Origin: Enterobacter huaxiensis
GTDB lineage: Bacteria > Pseudomonadota > Gammaproteobacteria > Enterobacterales > Enterobacteriaceae
Length of the DNA: 64,000 bases
Direction: 5' to 3'
Assembly (NCBI RefSeq): GCF_003594935.2
Contig: NZ_CP043342.1
Span: 4,278,001 to 4,342,000, forward strand
A model generated the notes under the pieces. The model made no database searches and was not told the origin of the DNA. It saw only the letters and a list, made by a program, of their open reading frames with translations. Made by a program: the position numbers and the translations under genes. Shown in pieces: positions 52,567 through 61,376 of this stretch. Numbering within the stretch: position 1 is the first letter of the stretch; every line of letters starts with the position of its first letter.

Positions 52567-53904
52567 ATGTTAAACAGTATTTTAGTAATACTTTGCCTTA
52601 TTGCCGTCAGTGCATTTTTCTCGATATCTGAGATCTCGCTGGCTGCGTCCCGTAAAATCAAACTCAAGCTGCTTGCCGACGAAGGCAACATCAATGCTTC
52701 ACGCATTCTGAAGATGCAGGAAAACCCCGGTATGTTCTTCACCGTGGTGCAGATTGGCCTGAACGCGGTCGCCATTCTGGGCGGTATCGTGGGCGATGCA
52801 GCGTTTTCTCCGGCGTTCTATAGCCTCTTTGTTCAATACATGTCCGTAGAGCTTGCCGAACAGCTGAGCTTTATTCTCTCCTTCACGCTGGTAACAGGCC
52901 TGTTCATTCTCTTTGCTGACCTGACCCCGAAACGCATCGGTATGATTGCGCCAGAAGCTGTGGCTTTGCGTATCATCAACCCGATGCGCTTCTGTCTGTA
53001 CGTGTTCCGGCCGCTGGTCTGGTTCTTTAACGGCCTGGCGAATATGATTTTCCGCATCTTTAAGCTGCCGATGGTGCGCAAAGATGACATCACGTCCGAC
53101 GACATTTATGCGGTAGTGGAAGCCGGCGCGCTGGCTGGCGTTCTGCGTAAGCAGGAGCACGAGCTGATCGAGAACGTGTTTGAACTGGAATCCCGTACCG
53201 TTCCCTCTTCCATGACCGGCCGTGAAAACGTTATCTGGTTCGATCTGCACGAAGATGAGCAGAGCCTGAAGAACAAAGTGGCGGAGCATCCGCACTCTAA
53301 ATTCCTGGTCTGTAATGAAGATATCGACCACATCATCGGCTACGTGGACTCCAAAGACCTGCTGAACCGCGTGCTGGCAAACCAGAGCCTGGCGCTGATC
53401 AGCGGCGTGCAGATCCGCAATACGCTGATCGTGCCCGATACCCTGACGCTCTCAGAAGCGCTGGAAAGTTTCAAAACCGCCGGTGAAGACTTCGCGGTCA
53501 TTATGAACGAATACGCGCTGGTGGTGGGTATTATCACCCTGAACGACGTGATGACCACTCTGATGGGCGACCTGGTGGGCCAGGGCATGGAAGAGCAAAT
53601 TGTTCAACGTGACGAGAATTCATGGCTGATCGACGGCGGTACGCCGATTGAAGACGTGATGCGCGTGCTGGACATTGACGAGTTCCCGCAGTCGGGCAAC
53701 TACGAGACCATCGGCGGCTTTATGATGTTTATGCTGCGTAAAATCCCGAAACGAACCGACTCGGTGAAGTTCTCGGGCTTCAAGTTTGAAGTGGTGGATA
53801 TCGATAACTACCGTATCGACCAGCTGCTGGTGACGCGCATCGATAACAAACCGACCGTGCTGGTGCCGAAGCTGCCGGACGCGGAAGAAAAAGTGTCGGC
53901 ATAA
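52567..53904 (+). CDS. ytfL: Polyamine exporter-like CNNM/CBS-domain protein YtfL (PaeA)
   Basis: A 445-residue inner-membrane protein. An N-terminal DUF21/CNNM domain with about four membrane helices (1-190) is followed by two CBS domains (about 205-335) and a CorC_HlyC domain (about 345-430). In E. coli YtfL (PaeA) protects against putrescine and cadaverine stress. The 152-bp gap upstream holds a small inverted repeat CGGCTC...GAGCCG (52477-52496). A terminator follows. Confidence 0.93.
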   Translation: MLNSILVILCLIAVSAFFSISEISLAASRKIKLKLLADEGNINASRILKMQENPGMFFTVVQIGLNAVAILGGIVGDAAFSPAFYSLFVQYMSVELAEQLSFILSFTLVTGLFILFADLTPKRIGMIAPEAVALRIINPMRFCLYVFRPLVWFFNGLANMIFRIFKLPMVRKDDITSDDIYAVVEAGALAGVLRKQEHELIENVFELESRTVPSSMTGRENVIWFDLHEDEQSLKNKVAEHPHSKFLVCNEDIDHIIGYVDSKDLLNRVLANQSLALISGVQIRNTLIVPDTLTLSEALESFKTAGEDFAVIMNEYALVVGIITLNDVMTTLMGDLVGQGMEEQIVQRDENSWLIDGGTPIEDVMRVLDIDEFPQSGNYETIGGFMMFMLRKIPKRTDSVKFSGFKFEVVDIDNYRIDQLLVTRIDNKPTVLVPKLPDAEEKVSA

Positions 53905-53920
53905 AGGCCCAGATACTTCA

Positions 53921-53947
53921 ACGGCTCCCATTGGGAGCCGTCTTTTT
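53921..53947 (+). terminator. Terminator of ytfL
   Basis: ACGGCTCCCA-TTGGGAGCCGT, a 10-bp stem, then CTTTTT. Confidence 0.9.
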
Positions 53948-53976
53948 AACTACTTAACTACTGCATAGCACGTTGG

Positions 53977-54183
53977 TTAAGCCATCTCAGTTTGCAGACG
54001 CAGAACCTGACGGTTGACTTCGGACATTACAGACAGGTGCTGTTTGTCCTTCACTTTTGGGATAAGGATTTTGCCCTTATCAAATTCAAAAGCGCCAACA
54101 TCCTTGATATACAACCGTCCTCGGAACAGGATCTTCACGTACTTCGCCACCTGAAGCGGGTTGTAGCGTTGGAAAATTTTCAT
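53977..54183 (-). CDS. ytfK: Stringent-response modulator YtfK
   Basis: A 68-residue basic protein (MKIFQRYNPLQVAKYVKILF) almost identical in length and sequence to E. coli YtfK, which binds SpoT and promotes (p)ppGpp accumulation during phosphate or fatty-acid starvation. AGGAG precedes its ATG by eight bases. Convergent with ytfL, divergent from ytfJ. Confidence 0.95.
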   Translation of the reverse strand: MKIFQRYNPLQVAKYVKILFRGRLYIKDVGAFEFDKGKILIPKVKDKQHLSVMSEVNRQVLRLQTEMA

Positions 54184-54507
54184 TCTTGTATCTCCTGCGA
54201 ATCATACGCTCTTGCGGTGCCACAATCGGCCCGACTGTCCTGAGCGCAAATTTTAATGCCCCATGACTATAGACCAGAACTACGGTGTTACCCAGTGTGC
54301 ATAAGTTTATTTACCGTTTGATTACAATTATTCAGAATAATCTTTGCAAAGCGTAACGGAGGGCAGTATAAGCCGTCGTTTTTTCATGGATATGTGCGTT
54401 CACCCGCAAACTGGCATCGGGATTGCGGGAAAACCCCATTGATCGCACTTATGATTAAAAGCGTAAGACCAAGTGGTCGGATCACCTGCTAACAATAAGG
54501 AAACACC
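54184..54507. promoter_or_regulatory. Divergent ytfK/ytfJ promoter region
   Basis: 324 bp without a gene. A TATAGT on the minus strand (near 54265-54270) is a possible ytfK -10. I looked for a Pho box, since ytfK is a PhoB target in E. coli, and did not find a convincing pair of repeats by eye. Confidence 0.4.
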
Positions 54508-55065
54508 ATGACCCTACGTAATATCCTGGCAGCTGCGTTCCTGCTTCTGCCCCTGTGGGCTTGCGCGCACAATTTTGAAAACGGACAACGCGTACCGCCG
54601 GTCGGCATTGCTGACCGGGGAGAATTGATTCTCGACAATGATAAGTTTAGCTACAAAGTCTGGAATAGCGCGCAGCTCGCAGGGAAAGTGAGAGTTGTAC
54701 AACATATTGCGGGCCGTACATCTGCGAAAGAGAAAAACGCGCCCCTGGTGGAGGCGATTAAGACGGGAAAATTCCCGCATGACCGCTACCAGACCACCAC
54801 GATTGTTAACACCGACGACGCGATCCCCGGCTCCGGCATGTTCGTTCGCTCAAGCCTTGAGAGCAATAAAAAGCTCTACCCGTGGTCGCAGTTCATCGTC
54901 GACAGCAACGGCGTGACGCGCAAAGCGTGGCAGCTGGAAGAAGAGAGTTCCGCAATCGTGGTGCTGGATAAAGAGGGACGCGTGCAGTGGGCCAAAGACG
55001 GGGCATTGACCCAGGATGAGGTGCAGCAGGTGGTTGCCCTGCTGCACAAGCTGCTGGCTCAGTAA
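54508..55065 (+). CDS. ytfJ: Periplasmic protein YtfJ
   Basis: A 185-residue secreted protein with a signal peptide (MTLRNILAAAFLLLPLWACA, before HNFENG) and a thioredoxin-like fold suggested by VRVVQHIAGRTSAKEKNAP and FIVDSNGVTRKAWQL, but no CxxC. Function unknown. Its stop overlaps the stop of convergent cysQ by a few bases. Confidence 0.93.
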   Translation: MTLRNILAAAFLLLPLWACAHNFENGQRVPPVGIADRGELILDNDKFSYKVWNSAQLAGKVRVVQHIAGRTSAKEKNAPLVEAIKTGKFPHDRYQTTTIVNTDDAIPGSGMFVRSSLESNKKLYPWSQFIVDSNGVTRKAWQLEEESSAIVVLDKEGRVQWAKDGALTQDEVQQVVALLHKLLAQ

Positions 55066-55799
55066 AGCGAGACGCGGAAGCCGGGGTTAAGGAATGATTC
55101 GCGCGGGGTATAGTCCAGCGGCTTGCCCTGCCAGTCATGTACATGAGCGCCTGCGGCGGCGGCCACTGCATGACCGGCGGCCGTATCCCAGACGTTAGTC
55201 GGCCCAAAGCGCGGGTAAAGCTGCGCCTGCCCTTCCGCCACCAGGCAGAACTTGAGCGATGAGCCTATCGAGGTCGTCTGGTGTTCACCCAGCTGCTGCA
55301 GGTACTCCTGCAGTTCGCTGTCGCTGTGCGAGCGGCTGATGACCACCAGCGGCGGACGCGCATCGCGCACCTGAATCTGCTTGCGCACGCCGCACTCTTC
55401 CTTCCAGGCTTTACCTTCGGCCGCGCTGTACATCACCTTCATCACCGGGGCGTAAACCACGCCGAGCACCGCTTTCCCGTTTTCAATCAGGGCGATATTG
55501 ACGGTGAACTCACCGTTGCGCTTGATGAACTCTTTGGTGCCGTCCAGCGGGTCAACCAGCCAGTAGCGCTGCCAGTGCTGGCGCTCGTCCCAGCCCTGCG
55601 GTGCCTCTTCAGAGAGAACCGGGATGTCCGGCGTTAGCGCCTGCAGCCCTTTCAGGATCACACCGTGCGCCGCGATATCGGCCGCCGTGACCGGAGAGTC
55701 ATCGGCTTTACTGACGACGTCCATCGGCTTTGTGCCGTCGTACACTTCCATAATGGCATCACCCGCATCCCGTGCGAGCTGACAAATCTTATCTAACAT
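55059..55799 (-). CDS. cysQ: 3'(2'),5'-bisphosphate nucleotidase CysQ
   Basis: Hydrolyses 3'-phosphoadenosine 5'-phosphate, a by-product of sulfate assimilation. The 246 residues from ATG 55799 match E. coli; the upstream in-frame extension of ten residues is not conserved. Inositol-monophosphatase-fold motifs: VLSEEAP, WLVDPLDGTKEFIKRNGEF and WDTAAGHAVAAAAGA. Divergent from cpdB. Confidence 0.97.
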   Translation of the reverse strand: MLDKICQLARDAGDAIMEVYDGTKPMDVVSKADDSPVTAADIAAHGVILKGLQALTPDIPVLSEEAPQGWDERQHWQRYWLVDPLDGTKEFIKRNGEFTVNIALIENGKAVLGVVYAPVMKVMYSAAEGKAWKEECGVRKQIQVRDARPPLVVISRSHSDSELQEYLQQLGEHQTTSIGSSLKFCLVAEGQAQLYPRFGPTNVWDTAAGHAVAAAAGAHVHDWQGKPLDYTPRESFLNPGFRVSLY

Positions 55800-55989
55800 T
55801 CTCCACCTCTTCGTTAACGCAGTGGGCATAACTCGTTGTTTTAGTTATATCGTAATGTGAACAATTCCGCTATCTGTGAAGCAATTCCGGTTTCAATGCG
55901 CTTTTTTCTGGCAGCATTCACACTTCTGTAAGCAACAAAATATAGATACATATTCTTTTGTGGCTTGGATCGAAAAAAGGACTCCTCAG

Positions 55990-57933
55990 ATGATTAAGTT
56001 TAGCGCAACGCTCCTGGCGACGCTGATTGCAGCAAGCGTTCAGGCGGCGACGGTGGATCTCCGTATTCTGGAAACCACCGACCTGCACAGCAACATGATG
56101 GACTTCGATTACTACAAAGATACGCCTACCGAAAAATTCGGACTGGTACGCACAGCAAGTTTGATCAACGCCGCCCGCGGTGAGGTGAAAAACAGCGTGC
56201 TGGTCGATAACGGCGATTTAATTCAGGGTAGCCCGCTGGGCGACTACATGGCGGCGAAGGGGCTGAAAAAAGGCGAGATCCATCCCGTTTATAAGGCGAT
56301 GAATACCCTCGATTACACCGTCGGCAACCTGGGCAACCATGAGTTTAACTACGGCCTGAAATACCTTCACGACGCGCTGGCCGGCGCGAAATTCCCGTAC
56401 GTTAACGCCAACATCATCGACGTTAAAACCAGGAAGCCGCTATTTACACCTTATCTGATTAAAGAGACTGAAGTCGTCGACAGTGAAGGTAAAAAGCAGA
56501 CGCTGAGAATTGGCTACATCGGTTTTGTGCCGCCGCAGATCATGACGTGGGATAAAGCCAACCTCGACGGGAAAGTGACCGTTAACGACATCACCGAAAC
56601 CGCGCGCAAATACGTGCCGGAGATGCGTGAGAAAGGGGCAGATCTGGTGGTCGTCGTTGCCCACTCGGGCCTCTCCGCCGATCCGTATCAGGTGATGGCC
56701 GAAAACTCGGTCTACTACCTGAGCGAAGTACCGGGCGTTGACGCGATCCTGTTTGGCCACGCCCACGCGGTCTTCCCGGGCAAAGATTTTACCAGCATCA
56801 AAGGCGCGGATATCGAGAAAGGGACCCTCAACGGCGTGCCGTCGGTAATGCCGGGCATGTGGGGCGACCATCTTGGCGTGGTGGATCTGGTGCTGAATAA
56901 CGACGGCGGCAGCTGGAAGGTCACCCAGTCGAAAGCGGAAGCGCGCCCGATCTACGACGCAGCATCCAAAAAATCGCTGGTGAGTGAAGATAAAAAGCTG
57001 GTCGACGTGCTGAAGCATGACCACGACGCGACGCGCGAGTTCGTCAGCAAGCCTATCGGCAAATCAGCAGACAACATGTACAGCTTCCTGGCGCTGGTGC
57101 AGGATGACCCGACCGTTCAGGTGGTTAACATGGCGCAGAAAGCCTACGCCGAACACTTTATTCAGGGCGATCCGGATCTGGCAAAACTGCCGGTGCTGTC
57201 TGCCGCCGCGCCGTTCAAGGTGGGCGGACGCAAGAACGATCCGGCAAGCTACGTTGAGGTCGAAAAAGGCCAGCTGACCTTCCGCAACGCCGCCGACCTG
57301 TACCTCTATCCGAACACCCTGGTCGTGGTGAAAGCAACGGGCAAAGAGGTGAAAGAGTGGCTGGAGTGTTCCGCCGGGCAGTTTAATCAGATCGACCCGA
57401 ACAGCAGCAAGCCGCAGTCGCTGATTAACTGGGACGGGTTCCGTACCTACAACTTCGACGTGATTGACGGCGTGGAGTATCAGATTGACGTTACCCAGCC
57501 TGCGAAATATGACGGCGAGTGCCAGGCGATTAACCCGCAGGCCGAGCGTATAAAAAACCTGACCTTCAACGGCAAGGCGATTGACCCGAGTGCCACCTTC
57601 CTGGTGGTGACCAACAACTACCGCGCCTACGGCGGCAAGTTTGCAGGAACGGGTGACAGCCACATCGCTTTTGCCTCCCCGGACGAAAACCGTTCGGTGC
57701 TGGCGGCGTGGATCAGCGCTGAATCGAAAAAAGCCGGTGAGATCCACCCGGGAGTGGACAACAACTGGCGTCTGGCGCCAATCCACAGCGATACGAAGCT
57801 GGATATCCGCTTTGAAACGTCACCGACCGACAAGGCGGCCGCGTTCATTAAGGATAAGGCGCAGTATCCGATGAAGAAGGTCGCAACCGATGATATCGGG
57901 TTCGCGATTTATCAGGTGGATTTGAGCAGGTAA
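55990..57933 (+). CDS. cpdB: 2',3'-cyclic-nucleotide 2'-phosphodiesterase/3'-nucleotidase
   Basis: Periplasmic bifunctional phosphatase that lets cells use cyclic and 3' nucleotides. It has 647 residues. The signal peptide is MIKFSATLLATLIAASVQA, before ATVDLRI; the metallophosphoesterase domain has ETTDLHSN, DNGDLIQGSP, GNHEFNYG and ILFGHAHA; the C-terminal 5'-nucleotidase domain includes NNYRAYGG. ATG 55990 is chosen for the signal peptide. Followed by a terminator and a repeat. Confidence 0.97.
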   Translation: MIKFSATLLATLIAASVQAATVDLRILETTDLHSNMMDFDYYKDTPTEKFGLVRTASLINAARGEVKNSVLVDNGDLIQGSPLGDYMAAKGLKKGEIHPVYKAMNTLDYTVGNLGNHEFNYGLKYLHDALAGAKFPYVNANIIDVKTRKPLFTPYLIKETEVVDSEGKKQTLRIGYIGFVPPQIMTWDKANLDGKVTVNDITETARKYVPEMREKGADLVVVVAHSGLSADPYQVMAENSVYYLSEVPGVDAILFGHAHAVFPGKDFTSIKGADIEKGTLNGVPSVMPGMWGDHLGVVDLVLNNDGGSWKVTQSKAEARPIYDAASKKSLVSEDKKLVDVLKHDHDATREFVSKPIGKSADNMYSFLALVQDDPTVQVVNMAQKAYAEHFIQGDPDLAKLPVLSAAAPFKVGGRKNDPASYVEVEKGQLTFRNAADLYLYPNTLVVVKATGKEVKEWLECSAGQFNQIDPNSSKPQSLINWDGFRTYNFDVIDGVEYQIDVTQPAKYDGECQAINPQAERIKNLTFNGKAIDPSATFLVVTNNYRAYGGKFAGTGDSHIAFASPDENRSVLAAWISAESKKAGEIHPGVDNNWRLAPIHSDTKLDIRFETSPTDKAAAFIKDKAQYPMKKVATDDIGFAIYQVDLSR

Positions 57934-57940
57934 AAGCAAA

Positions 57941-57965
57941 ACGGCAACGCACGTTGCCGTTTTTG
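57941..57965 (+). terminator. Terminator of cpdB
   Basis: ACGGCAACG-CA-CGTTGCCGT followed by TTTT. Confidence 0.85.
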
Positions 57966-57972
57966 GTGTTTG

Positions 57973-58008
57973 TTCCCTCTCCCCGTGGGAGAGGGCCAGG
58001 GTGAGGGC
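57973..58008. repeat. Palindromic intergenic repeat (CCCTCTCCC family), single copy
   Basis: CCCTCTCCCCGTGGGAGAGGG followed by CCAGGGTGAGGG, between convergent cpdB and ytfH. Same family as 15942-16021. Confidence 0.8.
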
Positions 58009-58031
58009 ACCAGGCCGCACATAACCGGCTT

Positions 58032-58418
58032 TTACGCCGCACGCTCGTCCCGGTTCGCCAGTACCTGCGGCGTATTCAGTTCAATCCAGTCCGCCAGCGC
58101 GGCCACCTTCTCGCTCACCTCAACGCCCAGCGGCGTCAGGCTATACTCAACGTGCGGCGGCACAACCGGATACGACACGCGATCGACAAACCCATCCTGC
58201 TCCAGCGCCTGTAAAGACTGAGCCAGCATCTTTTCGCTCACGCCGCCCATCTTGCGGCGCAGGTCGCTAAAGCGATGCGTGCCCTGCCGTAGCGCGACCA
58301 GAATCAGCACGCCCCAGCGGCTGGTGACGTGCTTCAGGACGTCTCTTGATGGGCACTGTTCCGCGAAGAGATTGCCGTCGCGCATTTGCTCGCTGAGCGT
58401 CGGAATGGTCATTTTCAT
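58032..58418 (-). CDS. ytfH: HxlR-family transcriptional regulator YtfH
   Basis: A 128-residue winged-helix regulator of the HxlR family with the N-terminal cysteine in EQCPSRDVLKHV and the DNA-binding HRFSDLRRKMGGVSEKMLAQSL. It is divergent from ytfG, which it probably represses in response to reactive quinones or electrophiles, as in related pairs. A second ATG at codon 3 (58412) is possible. Confidence 0.93.
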   Translation of the reverse strand: MKMTIPTLSEQMRDGNLFAEQCPSRDVLKHVTSRWGVLILVALRQGTHRFSDLRRKMGGVSEKMLAQSLQALEQDGFVDRVSYPVVPPHVEYSLTPLGVEVSEKVAALADWIELNTPQVLANRDERAA

Positions 58419-58440
58419 ACTTACCTTTTTGTACGTACTT

Positions 58441-58453
58441 ACTAAAAGTTAGT
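58441..58453. promoter_or_regulatory. Inverted repeat between ytfH and ytfG (candidate YtfH site)
   Basis: ACTAA-AAG-TTAGT in the 84-bp divergent gap, next to GTACGTAC (58431-58438). HxlR regulators bind such short palindromes in divergent promoters. Assignment is inferred from position. Confidence 0.4.
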
Positions 58454-58502
58454 TATGGTGATAGTGTGCCACAACACCAGACAAACACGAAGGAGATTCA
58501 CC

Positions 58503-59351
58503 ATGATCGCGATTACCGGCGCTACCGGCCAGCTTGGCCAACACGTTATTGAAGAACTGCTGAAAACCGTTCCGGCAAACCAGATTGTCGCCATTGTGCG
58601 TAACCCGGCTAAAGCTGAAGCCTTGAGCCAGCAGGGTATCGTGGTTCGTCAGGCGGATTACACCGATGAAGCCGCGTTTACTACCGCGCTGAACGGCGTG
58701 GATAAGCTGCTGCTGATCTCCTCCAGCGAAGTGGGCCAGCGCGCCTCGCAGCACCAGAACGTCATTAACGCCGCCAAAGCGGCGGGCGTGAAGTTTATCG
58801 CCTACACCAGCCTGCTGCATGCTGACAAATCCCCGCTGGGTCTGCACGTTGAGCACGTCCAAACCGAGAAAGCGCTGGCAGAATCCGGCGTGCCTTACGC
58901 CCTGCTGCGCAACGGCTGGTATACCGAAAACTATCTGGCGAGCGCGCCGCCTGCGCTGGAGCACGGCGTGTTTATCGGGGCCGCTGGCGAAGGCAAAATT
59001 GCCTCTGCGACCCGTGCAGATTACGCGGCGGCGGCGGCCAAAGTGGTTTCTGAGGAAGGTCACGCAGGTAAGGTGTATGAACTGGCGGGCGACAGCGCCT
59101 GGACGCTGAGCGAGCTGGCGGCTGAACTGAGCAGGCAGAGCGGTAAGCCGGTGGCGTATCAGAACCTGAGCGAAGCCGATTTTGCCGCCGCGCTGAAGGG
59201 CGTTGGCCTGCCTGCCGGGCTGGCGGATATGCTGGCGGATTCCGACACCGGCGCGTCCAAAGGCGGCCTGTTCGACGACAGCCGTACCCTGAGCAAGCTT
59301 ATCGATCGCCCGACGACAACGCTGGCGGAGAGCGTCAAATCCATCCTGTAA
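58503..59351 (+). CDS. ytfG: NADPH-dependent quinone oxidoreductase QorB (YtfG)
   Basis: A 282-residue NmrA-like short-chain protein with the NADPH motif MIAITGATGQLGQHVIEELL. It reduces quinones in E. coli, where it is called QorB. Start ATG 58503 places the first strand at the N-terminus as in the family. Divergent from ytfH. Confidence 0.95.
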   Translation: MIAITGATGQLGQHVIEELLKTVPANQIVAIVRNPAKAEALSQQGIVVRQADYTDEAAFTTALNGVDKLLLISSSEVGQRASQHQNVINAAKAAGVKFIAYTSLLHADKSPLGLHVEHVQTEKALAESGVPYALLRNGWYTENYLASAPPALEHGVFIGAAGEGKIASATRADYAAAAAKVVSEEGHAGKVYELAGDSAWTLSELAAELSRQSGKPVAYQNLSEADFAAALKGVGLPAGLADMLADSDTGASKGGLFDDSRTLSKLIDRPTTTLAESVKSIL

Positions 59352-59432
59352 TTGTTACGGATTGGTTATTTTTTGTGGCATCCCCTCGGGTCATCTCTGA
59401 TAATGAAGCGATGACCCACGAGGAGGCTTACC

Positions 59433-60257
59433 GTGCAAGGCGTACCGGAACAGTTCATTGATGAGAGAGACAGCGCGCGCTTTCGCCATCTGGCGCAGCT
59501 GCCCGGCCTGGAGCTTTATCACGCCCATATCTCCGACTACGCCTTTGAGCCTCACACCCATGAAGCCTTCGGTATCGGCACTATTGAAACCGGCGCCGAA
59601 CGCTTCCGCTATCGCGGCACCCAGCACCTCGCGCCGGAAAAATCCGTCGTTACCATGAACCCGGACGAGATCCACACCGGGGAATCCGCCACCGTTGACG
59701 GCTGGCGCTACCGGATGGTCTACATCGAACCCGACCTGCTGGAAGAGGTGACCGGCCTGCGGCACTGGTGGTTTAGCGACGTGACCCGCTACGATCCGCT
59801 GCGCTCGCAGCACATCGGCCAGCTGATTTACGGCCTGTGGCATACGAACGACCCGCTGGCACAAAAAGGATTGCTGCTGGATCTGATTGAGACGTTCCAG
59901 CCGTTCGCCCATCACGCGCCGGTGGTACAGGAAGGCGCGCACCGGTTTGAGCGCGTTCGCGACTATCTGCACGATAACTACATGCTCCCCCTGACGCTGG
60001 ACGAGCTGGCCAACGTCGTCTCGCTCAGCCCTTACCATTTCCAGCGCCAGTTCAAGGCCCATTTCCACGTTACCCCGCATCAGATGCTGATGGCGATCCG
60101 CCTGTGGCGCGCCAAAGCGTTCCTCACCCACGGCATGCCCGCCGCCGAGGTGGCGGCCGCAACCGGGCTGACCGATCAGTCACATCTCACCCGCGCCTTT
60201 ACCCGCCGCTACGGCATTACGCCCGTGCGTTACCAGAAGCAGGTCGCGCGGCGCTAA
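59433..60257 (+). CDS. AraC-family transcriptional regulator with cupin domain
   Basis: A 274-residue protein with an N-terminal AraC-type cupin (about 15-140, HTHEAFGIGTIETGAERFRYRG) and C-terminal double HTH (about 165-270, MLPLTLDELANVVSLSPYHFQRQFKAHF and TGLTDQSHLTRAFTRRYG). It starts with GTG 59433 after AGGAGG. It lies between ytfG and ytfF, which are adjacent in E. coli, and 75 bases before ytfF, so control of the transporter YtfF is a reasonable guess; AraC/EamA pairs are common in amino-acid export. Confidence 0.9.
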   Translation: MQGVPEQFIDERDSARFRHLAQLPGLELYHAHISDYAFEPHTHEAFGIGTIETGAERFRYRGTQHLAPEKSVVTMNPDEIHTGESATVDGWRYRMVYIEPDLLEEVTGLRHWWFSDVTRYDPLRSQHIGQLIYGLWHTNDPLAQKGLLLDLIETFQPFAHHAPVVQEGAHRFERVRDYLHDNYMLPLTLDELANVVSLSPYHFQRQFKAHFHVTPHQMLMAIRLWRAKAFLTHGMPAAEVAAATGLTDQSHLTRAFTRRYGITPVRYQKQVARR

Positions 60258-60332
60258 TGCGCAATCTCATACAATACGCGTGCGTTTCGCCCCCCTACAC
60301 TGAGCGCAAAGTAAATCAATGTGGATGGAAAA

Positions 60333-61298
60333 ATGATTAGCGGCGTGTTGTATGCCCTGCTTGCAGGTCTGATGTGGGGGCTGATCTTTGTCGGCCCTCT
60401 GATAGTGCCGGAATACCCGGCGATACTGCAGTCTACCGGACGTTATCTGGCGCTGGGGCTGATTGCCCTTCCTCTGGCCTGGCTGGGGCGCGCGCGTCTG
60501 CGTCAGCTCAGCCGACAGGACTGGGTGACCGCGCTGGCCCTGACCATGATGGGCAACCTCATCTACTACGTCTGCCTGGCAAGCGCTATTCAGCGTACCG
60601 GCGCGCCGGTTTCCACCATGATCATCGGCACGCTGCCGGTGGTAATCCCCGTTTTCGCCAATCTGCTCTACAGCCACCGGGACGGCAAGCTGGCGTGGTC
60701 AAAGATGATGCCCGCGCTGGGGTGCATCGCCGTGGGGCTGGTCTGCGTGAACGTTGCCGAGCTGCGTCACGGGCTGGATGATTTCAGCCTGTGGCGCTAC
60801 GGTTCGGGGATCTTTTTAGCCTTCATTTCCGTCGTGTGCTGGGCATGGTATGCCCTGCGCAACGCGCGCTGGCTGCGGGAGAATCCCGATAAACATCCAA
60901 TGATGTGGGCGACGGCGCAGGCGCTGGTGACGCTGCCGGTGTCACTGGTGGGATACGTCGGGGCGAGCATCTGGTTAGGCCATCAGCAGCCGGAATTCGC
61001 CCTGCCCTTTGGGCCGCGCCCGTGGCTGTTCGTGGGGCTGATGGTAGCCATTGCGGTGCTGTGCTCCTGGGTCGGCGCGCTGTGCTGGAACATCGCCAGC
61101 CAGAAGCTGCCGACGGTGATCTTAGGGCCGCTGATCGTCTTCGAAACGCTGGCAGGGCTGCTGTATGCCTTCCTGATGCGCCAGAGCGTGCCGCCGCTGT
61201 TAACGGCCTGCGGGATCGCGCTGCTGGTGGTGGGGGTGGTAATTGCGGTGAGAGCGAAGCCGGAAAAACCGAGGGTCGTTCCGGCGTCGGAGCTGTGA
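60333..61298 (+). CDS. ytfF: EamA/DMT-family transporter YtfF
   Basis: A 321-residue inner-membrane protein with about ten hydrophobic segments in two EamA repeats (GVLYALLAGLMWGLIFVGPL at the start; VICWAWYAL-like second repeat around 165-185). ATG 60333 gives the E. coli YtfF start MISGVLYALLAG and length; an in-frame GTG four codons earlier is rejected. Substrate unknown. REP-type sequence follows. Confidence 0.92.
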   Translation: MISGVLYALLAGLMWGLIFVGPLIVPEYPAILQSTGRYLALGLIALPLAWLGRARLRQLSRQDWVTALALTMMGNLIYYVCLASAIQRTGAPVSTMIIGTLPVVIPVFANLLYSHRDGKLAWSKMMPALGCIAVGLVCVNVAELRHGLDDFSLWRYGSGIFLAFISVVCWAWYALRNARWLRENPDKHPMMWATAQALVTLPVSLVGYVGASIWLGHQQPEFALPFGPRPWLFVGLMVAIAVLCSWVGALCWNIASQKLPTVILGPLIVFETLAGLLYAFLMRQSVPPLLTACGIALLVVGVVIAVRAKPEKPRVVPASEL

Positions 61299-61370
61299 GC
61301 ATTGCCCAGCGGCGCTTCGCTTGCAGGGCCTGTAAAACCGTAGGCCGGGTAAGCGTCAGCGCCACCCGGT
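61297..61370. repeat. REP-type palindrome pair after ytfF
   Basis: GCCCAGCGGCGCTTCGCTTGCAGGGCCTG (61303-61331) and TAGGCCGGGTAAGCGTC-AGCGCCACCCGGT (61341-61370) lie between convergent ytfF and the chemoreceptor gene. Confidence 0.75.
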
Positions 61371-61376
61371 TTGATG

